From assembly GCF_025154015.1 (NCBI RefSeq), contig NZ_JAOAMV010000001.1:124001-188000 (forward strand): a DNA stretch of 64,000 nt, given 5' to 3'. The stretch is from Tsuneonella litorea. Lineage in GTDB: Bacteria; Pseudomonadota; Alphaproteobacteria; Sphingomonadales; Sphingomonadaceae. Position 1 is the stretch's first letter. Every line of letters starts with the position of its first letter. Of this stretch, positions 35,229 to 43,807 are shown in pieces. The notes under the pieces are model-generated. The model searched no databases. It was not told where the DNA came from and worked only from the letters and a program-made list of their open reading frames with translations. The translations under genes and the position numbers were made by a program.

Positions 35229-36743
35229 TCAGGCCGGGCCGATCGTCGCGAAGTTCTGTTCGCACGCGCGCAGCGTCTTCTCCACCGGCGCGAGGAGGTC
35301 GGGTGCGCCTTGGTCTGCGGGTCGCATCCTCGACGGGTCGGGAAGCGAGCCGTAGCCCGCGAACAGCGCGTGCCAGCTGGCGTTCGAATAGGGCGGATCG
35401 GGATAGAGCCGCCGATTGGTTTCGCGCAGGTCGGCGTGGGTGAACCATGCCGTGATCATCGCCTTGAGGTTGTCCGACAGGCTATCGAGCGTGCGGGCCT
35501 CCTGCCAATAGGGCGAGCCCGACCGCTGGCTCATGCGGTAATGCGCGACGATGTAATCGCGGATGCCCTCGTACCGTGCCGCGACGCCCGCGTTGTACCG
35601 GTCGCGGTGACGCGGCGTGAAGCCGCCGGCCTCGTAGGCATCGACGAAGTCCAGCGTGCTCGCGATCACGATGTGCAGGGCAGTCGCCTCGAGCGGTTCG
35701 ATGAACCCTTGCGCGAGTCCCGCCGAGAGGCAGTTGCGGTGCCACGATTCCTCGACCCGGCCCACCTTCATGCGCAGCACGCGCGCTTCGGCCTCGCTTG
35801 CGCAGGCTGCGCGCAATTCGGCTTCGGCATCCTCGTCCGAGATATGCGCGCTCGAATAGACGTAGCCGTTGCCCACCCGCGTGGTCAGCGGGATCGACCA
35901 GCGCCAGCCGGCCGACATCGCGATCGCATCGGTCTGCGGGCGCCAGGGCTCTGCGTGCGCGCTGGGCATGACCACCGCGCGGTCGTTGAACAGGTTCTCG
36001 GCGAACGGAACGAACCGCACCCCGAGCGCACGCTGACCGATGATGCCGGCAAAGCCCGAGCAATCGACGAACAGGTCGCCCTCGATCCGCTCGCCGTCGT
36101 CGGCGACAAGCGCGGCCACGTCGCCGGACGCGTCCCGCTCGACCGCCCGCACCAGCGCGGTCCGGTGAACGATGCCGCGCGGCACCGCCCAGTCGCGCAG
36201 GAATGCTCCGAGCTTGTGCGCGTCGAAATGGTATCCGTAGCTCGGCGCGAAGGGAAACGCGGGCGCCGGATGCGGTCCCTTGCGCGCATCGGCCAGGCGC
36301 GCGGCGAGGAACCAGCGGTCGGGCCGCACCGGCAGATCGACGCCGCGCCGCGCCAGCGCGCAGGCCGCGACATAGGCCGGTTCGGTGTGCAGATCGACCG
36401 GGCCGGGAAAGGGATGGAAATAACTCTCGTATCCGGGCCGCTCGCTCCACCCGGTAAAGCGGATGCCCAGCTTGTAGGTGGCGTCGCAGGCGGCCATGAA
36501 CGCGCCCTCGTCGATGCCGAGGTGGTCCCACAGGGCCTTGAGCTGCGGGGTCGATCCTTCGCCTACCCCGATGATCCCGATCTCGGGGCTCTCGACCAGC
36601 GTGACGGATCCGCCCCGTGCACCCCATTGCCGGTGCAGCAGGCAGGCGGTGATCCACCCTGCGCTTCCTCCGCCGAGTACGACGACGCGGGGAGGAACCG
36701 GGTGATCGCTCACCGGCCCACCGTTCACCGGCCCCTTGCTCAC
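35229..36743 (-). CDS. flavin-dependent tryptophan-halogenase-like protein (last gene of maltodextrin operon)
   Basis: The product has 504 residues. The FAD motif GGGSAGW, the WRWSIP motif, the catalytic-type Lys in DATYKLGIRF and the Glu in FIEPLEATALH are all present, so the halogenase active site looks complete. Proteins of this family near TonB receptors in Caulobacterales, Sphingomonadales and Xanthomonadales are annotated as tryptophan halogenases; few have a known substrate (some halogenate free indole). The gene overlaps the upstream GH97 stop by four bases (ATGA). Why a sugar locus carries it is unknown. Confidence 0.82.
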   Translation of the reverse strand: MSKGPVNGGPVSDHPVPPRVVVLGGGSAGWITACLLHRQWGARGGSVTLVESPEIGIIGVGEGSTPQLKALWDHLGIDEGAFMAACDATYKLGIRFTGWSERPGYESYFHPFPGPVDLHTEPAYVAACALARRGVDLPVRPDRWFLAARLADARKGPHPAPAFPFAPSYGYHFDAHKLGAFLRDWAVPRGIVHRTALVRAVERDASGDVAALVADDGERIEGDLFVDCSGFAGIIGQRALGVRFVPFAENLFNDRAVVMPSAHAEPWRPQTDAIAMSAGWRWSIPLTTRVGNGYVYSSAHISDEDAEAELRAACASEAEARVLRMKVGRVEESWHRNCLSAGLAQGFIEPLEATALHIVIASTLDFVDAYEAGGFTPRHRDRYNAGVAARYEGIRDYIVAHYRMSQRSGSPYWQEARTLDSLSDNLKAMITAWFTHADLRETNRRLYPDPPYSNASWHALFAGYGSLPDPSRMRPADQGAPDLLAPVEKTLRACEQNFATIGPA

Positions 36744-38770
36744 CGAGACGGGTGCAGCCGCACCGCGGCGCCGCCGCCGGGTGCGAGCCAGAGCGTCAAC
36801 GTGTCGCCCTTGCGCACCGTCCGCCTGTCGTAGGCGATGCGGTGGCGGGCCTCGGTCTCGAAGGTCGCGCCCTCGCCGTCCTTCCAGATCGTCGCGTCAT
36901 AGGTCCTGCCCGGATCGAGGAAATCGAAGGTGACCGTAACCTCGCGCGCGGTGGCGTCGTTGATGCCGCCGACGTACCAGTCCGCACTGTTGCGGTCCTT
37001 GCGCGCGAAGATCGCGTAGTCGCCGACCTCGCCCACGACAAGGTGGCTTTCGGCCCAGTCGGCCGGCACCGCCTTGATGAACGCGAGTTCGTTCGGATGC
37101 GCAGCGAGGCTCTCGACAAAGTCGGCCGCCATCTGGATCGGCGAATAGATCGCGAGATAGAGCCCAAGCTGCTTGGCGACGGTCGAGGCCATCGGAACGC
37201 CGTTGCCCCCGGTGACGCTTAGCACCCCGGGCGTATAGTCCATCGGCCCGGCGAGCATCCGGGTGTAGACGAGCGTCGGTTCGTGGTCAGGCGGATTGTT
37301 GAACGGCGCCCAGGCGTTGTATTCCTGCCCCCGCGCGCCCTCGCGGGCGACCCAGTTGGGATAAGTGCGCCGCAGCCCGGTGTCCTTGACCGGTTCGTGC
37401 GGATTGACCGCGACGCGGTTCTTCGCCGCCTCCTCGACCACCCGCAGGTGGTGCTGCACCTGCCGCTGTCCGTCGTGCCATTCCATCACCTGACCTTCGC
37501 ACGGATCGGCGATGTCGGCGTTGCACGAAATGATGCCCCCCGCATCGGCGACGTAGCCGGTCTTGACCACGTCGACCCCCAGGTCACCGTAAAGCTTCAT
37601 CGCATCGGCGAGCTGGCGCTCATAGACGTCGATGTTGCCGCCGGTTTCGTGGTGGCCGATGAGGTGGACCCCCTTCTTGCGGGCGTAGTCCGTGACCGCC
37701 TCGAGATTGAAATCGGGATAGGAGCGGGTAAAGCTGTAGTCGCGTCCGTTGCCGAACCAGTTGCCGTCCCAGCCGACGTTCCAGCCCTCGACCAACACCC
37801 CGCGAAACCCGTGCTTGGCCGCAAAGTCGATGACCTGCTTGGTCCGCGCGGTGGTGGCGCCGTGGTTCGGGCCCTGGGCCCAGCTCCACTTGCCGCTGAT
37901 CATCCCCCACCAGATGCCGACGTACTTGGCGGGCTTGAACCAGCTGACGTCGCCGAGCTTGTTGGGTTCGTTAAGATTCAGCTCGAGGTCGCTTTCAACC
38001 AGCCCGGCGGCATCGGCCGCGATGCGGATCGTGCGCCAGGGGGTCGCAAAGGCGCCGGTCCGCACGACCTTCGCGCCGCGGCTCGAAGGCGCGAGGTGCG
38101 CACGGAACCGCTGGCCCGCCAGCCGCTGCAGCCACATCCCCGAATAGTCGACCAGCGCGGCTTCGTGGAAAGACAGGTGCGTTCCGTCCTCGAGGCGCAG
38201 CGTCATCGGGGTGTGGGCCATCGAGACCGCGTCGATCGGCGTCTTCTGGTAGATCTGCTCGTAGCGGTTGAAGTCCCCCGCCTGGATCCACCACGCGGTC
38301 CCCTTGGGCGCGATGTCGAATTCGGTCAGTTCCTCGGCGATGCTCGTGCGTGGATGGCCGGGCCGGTCGGGAAATTCGCTGCGAAAGCCCACCCCGTCGT
38401 CGAACACGCGAAAACGCACGGTAAAGCGGCGCGCGGTGGCATCGTGCAGGAATGTGACCGCCAATTCGTTATGCCGGTCGTGCACGAACCGGCGTTCGCC
38501 CCACGGCTGTTCCCAGCGGGTATCGGCGCTGGCGTGCGCCGCGCTGTCGACCCTGAGCCCTCTGCGCAGCGGGTCCTCGTCGGTGAAGTTGAAGGCGATC
38601 GTGCTTTTGGCGATCAGCGGCTTGCCCGCGCGCGTGACCTGGTAAAACGGGATCCCTTCGCCGTCGGCATCGAGGGTGACGACGGTCGATCCATCGGGCG
38701 AAGCGACCGTCTCGGCCTGGAGCGCGCTCGCCGGCAGGACCAGTGCGGCAAGAAACAGACCGGCCCTCAT
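36740..38770 (-). CDS. glycoside hydrolase family 97 alpha-glucosidase (SusB-like)
   Basis: The product has 676 residues from the ATG at 38770, which overlaps the previous stop and starts a signal peptide (AGLFLAALVLPASALQAE). GH97 features are visible: a long N-terminal beta domain, GFRGVLVEGWNVGWDG in the barrel, and AVNPHEPVKDTGLRRTYPNW plus GARGQEYNAW with the conserved Glu residues. GH97 enzymes release glucose or galactose from alpha-linked oligosaccharides in the periplasm. It acts downstream of the GH13 enzymes of the same operon. Confidence 0.9.
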   Translation of the reverse strand: MRAGLFLAALVLPASALQAETVASPDGSTVVTLDADGEGIPFYQVTRAGKPLIAKSTIAFNFTDEDPLRRGLRVDSAAHASADTRWEQPWGERRFVHDRHNELAVTFLHDATARRFTVRFRVFDDGVGFRSEFPDRPGHPRTSIAEELTEFDIAPKGTAWWIQAGDFNRYEQIYQKTPIDAVSMAHTPMTLRLEDGTHLSFHEAALVDYSGMWLQRLAGQRFRAHLAPSSRGAKVVRTGAFATPWRTIRIAADAAGLVESDLELNLNEPNKLGDVSWFKPAKYVGIWWGMISGKWSWAQGPNHGATTARTKQVIDFAAKHGFRGVLVEGWNVGWDGNWFGNGRDYSFTRSYPDFNLEAVTDYARKKGVHLIGHHETGGNIDVYERQLADAMKLYGDLGVDVVKTGYVADAGGIISCNADIADPCEGQVMEWHDGQRQVQHHLRVVEEAAKNRVAVNPHEPVKDTGLRRTYPNWVAREGARGQEYNAWAPFNNPPDHEPTLVYTRMLAGPMDYTPGVLSVTGGNGVPMASTVAKQLGLYLAIYSPIQMAADFVESLAAHPNELAFIKAVPADWAESHLVVGEVGDYAIFARKDRNSADWYVGGINDATAREVTVTFDFLDPGRTYDATIWKDGEGATFETEARHRIAYDRRTVRKGDTLTLWLAPGGGAAVRLHPSR

Positions 38771-40392
38771 CGTGCGATCACCAGCGCACCGAAGGCGGGC
38801 AGACGCATCGCGGTTGCGCCGTTGACGACGGCGAGAAGTTCGCCGGCAGCCTGGTCCTGATCCAAGGGAATCGTTTCCTTTCCAAGATTGGCAATCACCC
38901 GCACGCGCTCGGAATCCCGGGCGCGGTCGAGGATCAGCAGGTCCCCCTCGGCCCGGCACGCCGTGACCGAACCGTGGCGCAGGGCCGGGTGGCGATTGCG
39001 CAGTTCGAGCATCCGGCGGGCGTGGTTGAGCGGCGAGTCGGGATCGCGCTCCTGCCCGTCCACCGCGCGCAGGGCATTGGCATCACCCACCGGCAGCCAC
39101 GGCGCGAGCGACCCGAATCCCAGGTCCTCCGACCCGCCGATCCACGGAATAGGCGTGCGCGCTCCGTCGCGGCTCAGCGTGAGCGGCCAGTTGACGATCG
39201 CCTCGGGATCGTGAAGCTGATCGAACGGGATATCGACCTGCTCGAGCCCCAGTTCCTCGCCTTGGTAGAGGATGATGTTGCCCCTGAGTGCGGCGAGGAC
39301 CAGCATCTTCATGCGGGTCGCGGCGGGGCGGTCGGTCGCTTTCCACCAGCGGCTCGCCGCCCGCGGCGCGTCGTGGTTCTCGAAGGCCCAGCTTGGCCAG
39401 CCGACACCCGGCCCATCGGGCCATTGTCCAAGCGCGGCGCAGACGAGCTGCGGGGTCAGCCGATCGGCATAGAGGAAGTTGAAGCCGTAGGCCGAATTGA
39501 GGTGGGTCTCGCCTTGCGTAAACGCCTTCATCTCCGCCTCGGCCTCGTCGCCGCCGACTTCGGCGACCGTGAAGGCACCGCCAAAGCTGTCGGTCAGCGC
39601 GCGAATCCGCTCGATGAAGGCGGGAATGCGGGGGTGGGACTGGTTGTACTTCTTGATCTGGAAATCGAACGGGCGGGTGCGCGGGCGATCGCTGGGCGGG
39701 GCCGGCGGATTGTCGCGCAATTGCGGGTCGTGCATCGCGAAGTTGAGCGCATCGATCCGGAAACCGTCGATTCCGCGCGTCAGCCAGAACCGCATGACGC
39801 CGAGCACCGCGTCCTGGACCGCCGGGTTGTGCAGGTTGAGCTGCGGCTGGCAGCTGAGGAAGTTGTGCAGGTAATACTGCCCGCGCCGGGCGTCCCACGT
39901 CCACGCGGGACCACCGAACACGGACTGCCAGTTCGACGGCGGCGACCCGTCGGGCTTTGCGTCCGCCCACACGTACCAGTCGTTCTTCGGATTGGTCCGG
40001 TCCGACCGGCTCTCCGCAAACCACGCGTGTTCGTCGGAGGTATGCGAATAAACCTGGTCGATGAGCACCTTGAGCCCGAGGGCATGGGCCCGCGTGATCA
40101 AGGCATCGAAATCGGCAAGCGTGCCGAAGATCGGATCGACATCGCAGTAGTCGGCCACGTCGTAGCCGAAATCCTTCATCGGCGACGTGAAGAACGGGCT
40201 GATCCAGATCGCGTCGACGCCGAGCGATGCGACATGGTCGAGCCGCATCGTGATGCCCGGCAGGTCGCCGATACCGTCGCCGTTCGAATCCATGAAGCTG
40301 CGCGGATAGATCTGGTAGATCGCCGCACCCTTCCACCACGGGATGTCCGCTACCTCGGGCGCCGTCGCGGGAATCTGCTGGCCGACGTTCAT
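38767..40392 (-). CDS. GH13 alpha-glucosidase (oligo-alpha-glucosidase type)
   Basis: The product has 541 residues from the ATG at 40392, which overlaps the upstream amylase stop. The N-terminal AIYQIYPRSFMDSNGDGIGD is the hallmark of GH13 alpha-glucosidases. Catalytic regions are intact: DQVYSHTSDEH, GFRIDALNF (nucleophile Asp), TVAEVGGDE (acid Glu) and FENHDAPRA. No signal peptide is seen, so it probably works in the cytoplasm on maltose and short maltodextrins brought in by the nearby transporter. Confidence 0.92.
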   Translation of the reverse strand: MNVGQQIPATAPEVADIPWWKGAAIYQIYPRSFMDSNGDGIGDLPGITMRLDHVASLGVDAIWISPFFTSPMKDFGYDVADYCDVDPIFGTLADFDALITRAHALGLKVLIDQVYSHTSDEHAWFAESRSDRTNPKNDWYVWADAKPDGSPPSNWQSVFGGPAWTWDARRGQYYLHNFLSCQPQLNLHNPAVQDAVLGVMRFWLTRGIDGFRIDALNFAMHDPQLRDNPPAPPSDRPRTRPFDFQIKKYNQSHPRIPAFIERIRALTDSFGGAFTVAEVGGDEAEAEMKAFTQGETHLNSAYGFNFLYADRLTPQLVCAALGQWPDGPGVGWPSWAFENHDAPRAASRWWKATDRPAATRMKMLVLAALRGNIILYQGEELGLEQVDIPFDQLHDPEAIVNWPLTLSRDGARTPIPWIGGSEDLGFGSLAPWLPVGDANALRAVDGQERDPDSPLNHARRMLELRNRHPALRHGSVTACRAEGDLLILDRARDSERVRVIANLGKETIPLDQDQAAGELLAVVNGATAMRLPAFGALVIAR

Positions 40393-42254
40393 CGGACAGC
40401 CTCGCTCACGCGGCAGATCGCCCAGCTCAGCGGCGCAAGCCCGAAGGTCGCCGTCCCCGGCGCGGACACCGCGGCCGGGCATTCACCGTCCAGCGCGTCG
40501 AACGCACGCGCGCCGTAACCGACGGCAACATTGGCGGTCTTCGGGGTTACCGCGGTGTTGAAGGCAACGACGTATTCTGCGCCGGAAACGGGATCGAAGC
40601 GGCTGACGGCAAACACGCCGGGCTCCTGCTCGTAGTGACGCACGTCCTGCCGACCCCTACGAAGCGCGGGGTGCGCGGCGCGCAGCGCGGCCATCCGGGC
40701 GACGAGGCGATAGAGCGGGTGGTCCTGATCGAAATTGGCTTGCGCGGTGGTCGCGTCGGTCCCGATGAGGGCGTTGTCGTTGTAGACCGCGGTACGGCTG
40801 GGGAACATGTCCTCGCGCGCCAGCTGGTCGCCGCCATCGCCGACGAAGCCCTGCTCGTCGCCGTAATAGATGACCGGCGCGCCGCGCAGGGTCATCAGCA
40901 TCGCGTGGCCGAGTGCGACCCGCGCAAGCAGTTCGTCCTGCCCGATGCCGGGGCGATCCTCTCTCACCATCGTCGAGAAGCGGCCCATGTCGTGATTACC
41001 GAGGAACGTCGGCAGGTTGAGCGCCGCCGCTTCGCCGCCTTCGTAGAGCACGTCGCCGTCGTAGAGATCGGCCAGCACGACGGTTCCCTTGCCGCGCCCC
41101 AGCACCTCGCGCATCGCCGCCTGGAAGGCGAAATCAAGCACCGCGGGTAACCCGTCGCGGCGGGTGTACTGGGCGATGTAGCCGTTGTCCGGCACGTCCT
41201 TGTAGACCTCGCCGAAGATCGCGAAATTGGGGATGCCGTTGGCCTTTGCGCGGTCGAGCATGGCGGGGACGAACGCCTGCCAGAAGCCGGGGTCGACGTG
41301 ACGCGCGGTGTCGATGCGGAAACCGTCGATACCGAAGTCGTCGATCCACTTGCCGTAGATGTCGATCATGCCCTGGCGCACGCGCGGATGCTCGGTAAAC
41401 AGGTCGTCGAGCCCGGCAAAGTCGCCAAACCGGCTGTCCTCGCCGGTGAACGTGCTGTTGCCGCGGTTGTGATAAAAGACGGGATCGTTGAGCCATTCGG
41501 GCTTCTTGACGTTCGCCTCTCCCGCCGGAACGACCGGGGTATAGGCGTACGAGGGATCGACCAGCTTCGCGAAGTTCGCCTCGCTCGAATCGTCGTCGCC
41601 CGCGAAACCGGGATTGATCGCCGCGCCGCCGGGTCCGCCCTTGCGCGAATAGGGAAAGTCGCCGCGCGAACGATAGCGATAGCCGGTCGCATCGCCTTCG
41701 GCATAGCGGATCACGTCGGCGGTGTGGTTGGTGATGATGTCCATGTAGACTTTGATCCCGCGCGCGTGCGCCGCCTCGACGAAGGCCTTGAACTCGGCCC
41801 GCGTGCCGAAATGCGGATCGGGGCGGGTAAAATCGGTCACCCAGTATCCGTGATACCCGGCGCTCTCGTCGCCCTCCGGCCCCTGCACCGGCTTGTTCTG
41901 GAAGATCGGCGCGAACCAGATCGCGGTCACGCCCATGCCCTGCAGGTAGTCGAGTTTTGACGACAGGCCGGCGAGGTCGCCGCCGTGATAGAAGCCCTTG
42001 GCTTCGGGGTCGAACCCGCTCTCCAGCCGGCCTTCCGGCAAGCCGCCAAGGTCGTTCGCCGGGTCGCCGTTGGCGAACCGGTCGGGCAGGACGAAATAGA
42101 CGACCTCCTCGCCGGGAGCGCGCAGACGAAAGTCCGGGAGGGGTGCGGAGGCGACAGGCCGCGCGCCCGACCGGGTGCTGGTGCATCCGGAGAGCCCCGC
42201 GGACAGCACGCAGGCGCCGACGCCGGCGAGGAACAGGCGGCGAAGCGGGGTCAT
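40389..42254 (-). CDS. GH13 alpha-amylase-family lipoprotein
   Basis: The product has 621 residues from the ATG at 42254, which overlaps the stop of the halogenase gene. A lipoprotein signal (LFLAGVGACVLSAGLSGC) places it in the periplasm or outer membrane. GH13 regions are present: MDIITNHTADV, GFRIDTARHV, IFGEVYKD and FLGNHDMGR. The VVYFVLPDRFANGDPANDLGG start resembles cyclomaltodextrinase/neopullulanase-type amylases. It likely cuts longer maltodextrins after import through the TonB receptor. Confidence 0.9.
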   Translation of the reverse strand: MTPLRRLFLAGVGACVLSAGLSGCTSTRSGARPVASAPLPDFRLRAPGEEVVYFVLPDRFANGDPANDLGGLPEGRLESGFDPEAKGFYHGGDLAGLSSKLDYLQGMGVTAIWFAPIFQNKPVQGPEGDESAGYHGYWVTDFTRPDPHFGTRAEFKAFVEAAHARGIKVYMDIITNHTADVIRYAEGDATGYRYRSRGDFPYSRKGGPGGAAINPGFAGDDDSSEANFAKLVDPSYAYTPVVPAGEANVKKPEWLNDPVFYHNRGNSTFTGEDSRFGDFAGLDDLFTEHPRVRQGMIDIYGKWIDDFGIDGFRIDTARHVDPGFWQAFVPAMLDRAKANGIPNFAIFGEVYKDVPDNGYIAQYTRRDGLPAVLDFAFQAAMREVLGRGKGTVVLADLYDGDVLYEGGEAAALNLPTFLGNHDMGRFSTMVREDRPGIGQDELLARVALGHAMLMTLRGAPVIYYGDEQGFVGDGGDQLAREDMFPSRTAVYNDNALIGTDATTAQANFDQDHPLYRLVARMAALRAAHPALRRGRQDVRHYEQEPGVFAVSRFDPVSGAEYVVAFNTAVTPKTANVAVGYGARAFDALDGECPAAVSAPGTATFGLAPLSWAICRVSEAVR

Positions 42255-43747
42255 GCCTGCACCCCCGGTCCGAACATCGCGTCCAGCACCGCGCCGTGCG
42301 CCGGCATCGCGGCGGCCTTCACCCGCGCGGCCTTGGCAACGCTGGCGAGGAAAGGGCCGATGTCTTCGGCCGGCACGTTGTCGGCGAGCGGCGACCATCC
42401 GCGTGGCGCGATGCCCTGGCCGAGCATGACCTGGCCCCAGCTGTCGTCGAGAAAAAGTTCGTCCTCCTCGCGCACGAAGAGGCCCGATTCGGCGAACAGG
42501 GCGAGCTTCTCCGCCAGCGTGGCGGGCGGTTCGATCGCCCGGCAGAAATCCCAGAACGGCTCTCCGCGGCGCTCGTTTGCGATGTAGTGGAGAACCAGGA
42601 AGTCGCGGATGCGCACCCACTCCGATGTCGACAGCCGATTGAACGTCGACCGTGCGCTCGACAGGTCCGACAGGTCGTTCGGCAACAAGCCAAGAAGCCG
42701 CGACAGGCCGGACTGGACGAGGTGGATCGAGGTCGATTCGAGCGGCTCCATGAATCCCGCGGCCAGCCCCAGCGCGATGCAGTTGCGGGACCAGTGTTCG
42801 TGCCGGTGGCCGGTGGTGAAACGGATCGGCCGCGGGTCCGCCAAGGGCTTGCCTTCGAGACCGGCAAGCAGAAGCCGCGCCGCTTCGTCCTGGCCCATGA
42901 ACTGCGAACAGAACACGTGGCCGTTGCCGGTGCGATGCTGCAACGGAATGCGCCATTGCCAGCCCGCCGGGCGCGCGATCGACTGGGTGTAGGGCCGCGG
43001 CGGTCCGGCATTCTCGCTCTGCACCGCCAGGGCGGTGTCGCACGGCAGCCAGCGGGTCCAATCCTCGAACTCCACGCCGAGCGCCTTGCCGAGCAGGAGC
43101 GAGGCGAATCCGGTGCAGTCGAGAAACAGGTTGCCGGCCACGCGGCGGTCGCCCTCGAGCGCAAGCGCGACGATGTCGCCGCCGTCACCGTCGCGTTCGA
43201 CCGCTTCGATCCGCCCCTCGACCCGGCGAACGCCGCGTTCCTCGGCGTAGGCGCGCAGGAGCGCAGCAACCTTGCCCGCGTCGAAGTGAAAGGCATAGGC
43301 GAGACCCGCCTCCTCGCCCGGAGCGATCCGCCCCGCGCGCGCCGCCGCCACGTTGAGGCTGTAGGCGCCGAAATCGTCGGCCACGCCGATCGCCCGCCCG
43401 CGCAGCCAGAGCTGGCGAAACGGGATCAGCCCGACCCCGCGGCCGGTTGTTCCGAAACTGTGGATGTAGCTGGCGCCGTCGCGCAGCCAGCCGTCGAACT
43501 CGATGCCGAGCTTGAAGCTGGCGTCGGTCGCGGCCATGAATTCCGCCTGGTCGATGCCGAGCCCGACCAGCAGGTTGTGGATCTGCGGGATCGTCGCCTC
43601 GCCCACGCCGACCGTACCGATCGCATCGGATTCGACCAGCGTTATCCGGGCGGCTTCGCCGACGAACCGGGCCAGCGTCGCCGCCGCCATCCACCCGGCG
43701 GTTCCGCCGCCGGCGATGACGATGTCGAGAGGAACGGGAGGAGCCAC
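42251..43747 (-). CDS. second flavin-dependent tryptophan-halogenase-like protein
   Basis: The product has 498 residues. FAD motif GGGTAGW, GVGEATIPQIHNLL, Lys in DASFKLGIEFDGW, WQWRIP and FMEPLESTSIH are all intact. It is the second gene of the operon, 60 bases after the TonB receptor gene, and is translationally coupled to the amylase gene behind it. It differs considerably in sequence from the copy at 35229-36743, so the two are not a recent duplication. The substrate is unknown. Confidence 0.83.
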   Translation of the reverse strand: MAPPVPLDIVIAGGGTAGWMAAATLARFVGEAARITLVESDAIGTVGVGEATIPQIHNLLVGLGIDQAEFMAATDASFKLGIEFDGWLRDGASYIHSFGTTGRGVGLIPFRQLWLRGRAIGVADDFGAYSLNVAAARAGRIAPGEEAGLAYAFHFDAGKVAALLRAYAEERGVRRVEGRIEAVERDGDGGDIVALALEGDRRVAGNLFLDCTGFASLLLGKALGVEFEDWTRWLPCDTALAVQSENAGPPRPYTQSIARPAGWQWRIPLQHRTGNGHVFCSQFMGQDEAARLLLAGLEGKPLADPRPIRFTTGHRHEHWSRNCIALGLAAGFMEPLESTSIHLVQSGLSRLLGLLPNDLSDLSSARSTFNRLSTSEWVRIRDFLVLHYIANERRGEPFWDFCRAIEPPATLAEKLALFAESGLFVREEDELFLDDSWGQVMLGQGIAPRGWSPLADNVPAEDIGPFLASVAKAARVKAAAMPAHGAVLDAMFGPGVQA

Positions 43748-43807
43748 GGCGCACGTTTGGCGTTGCGGGCCCGACCGGTCAAACCGCCCGGACCCGCGCC
43801 GCCCTCA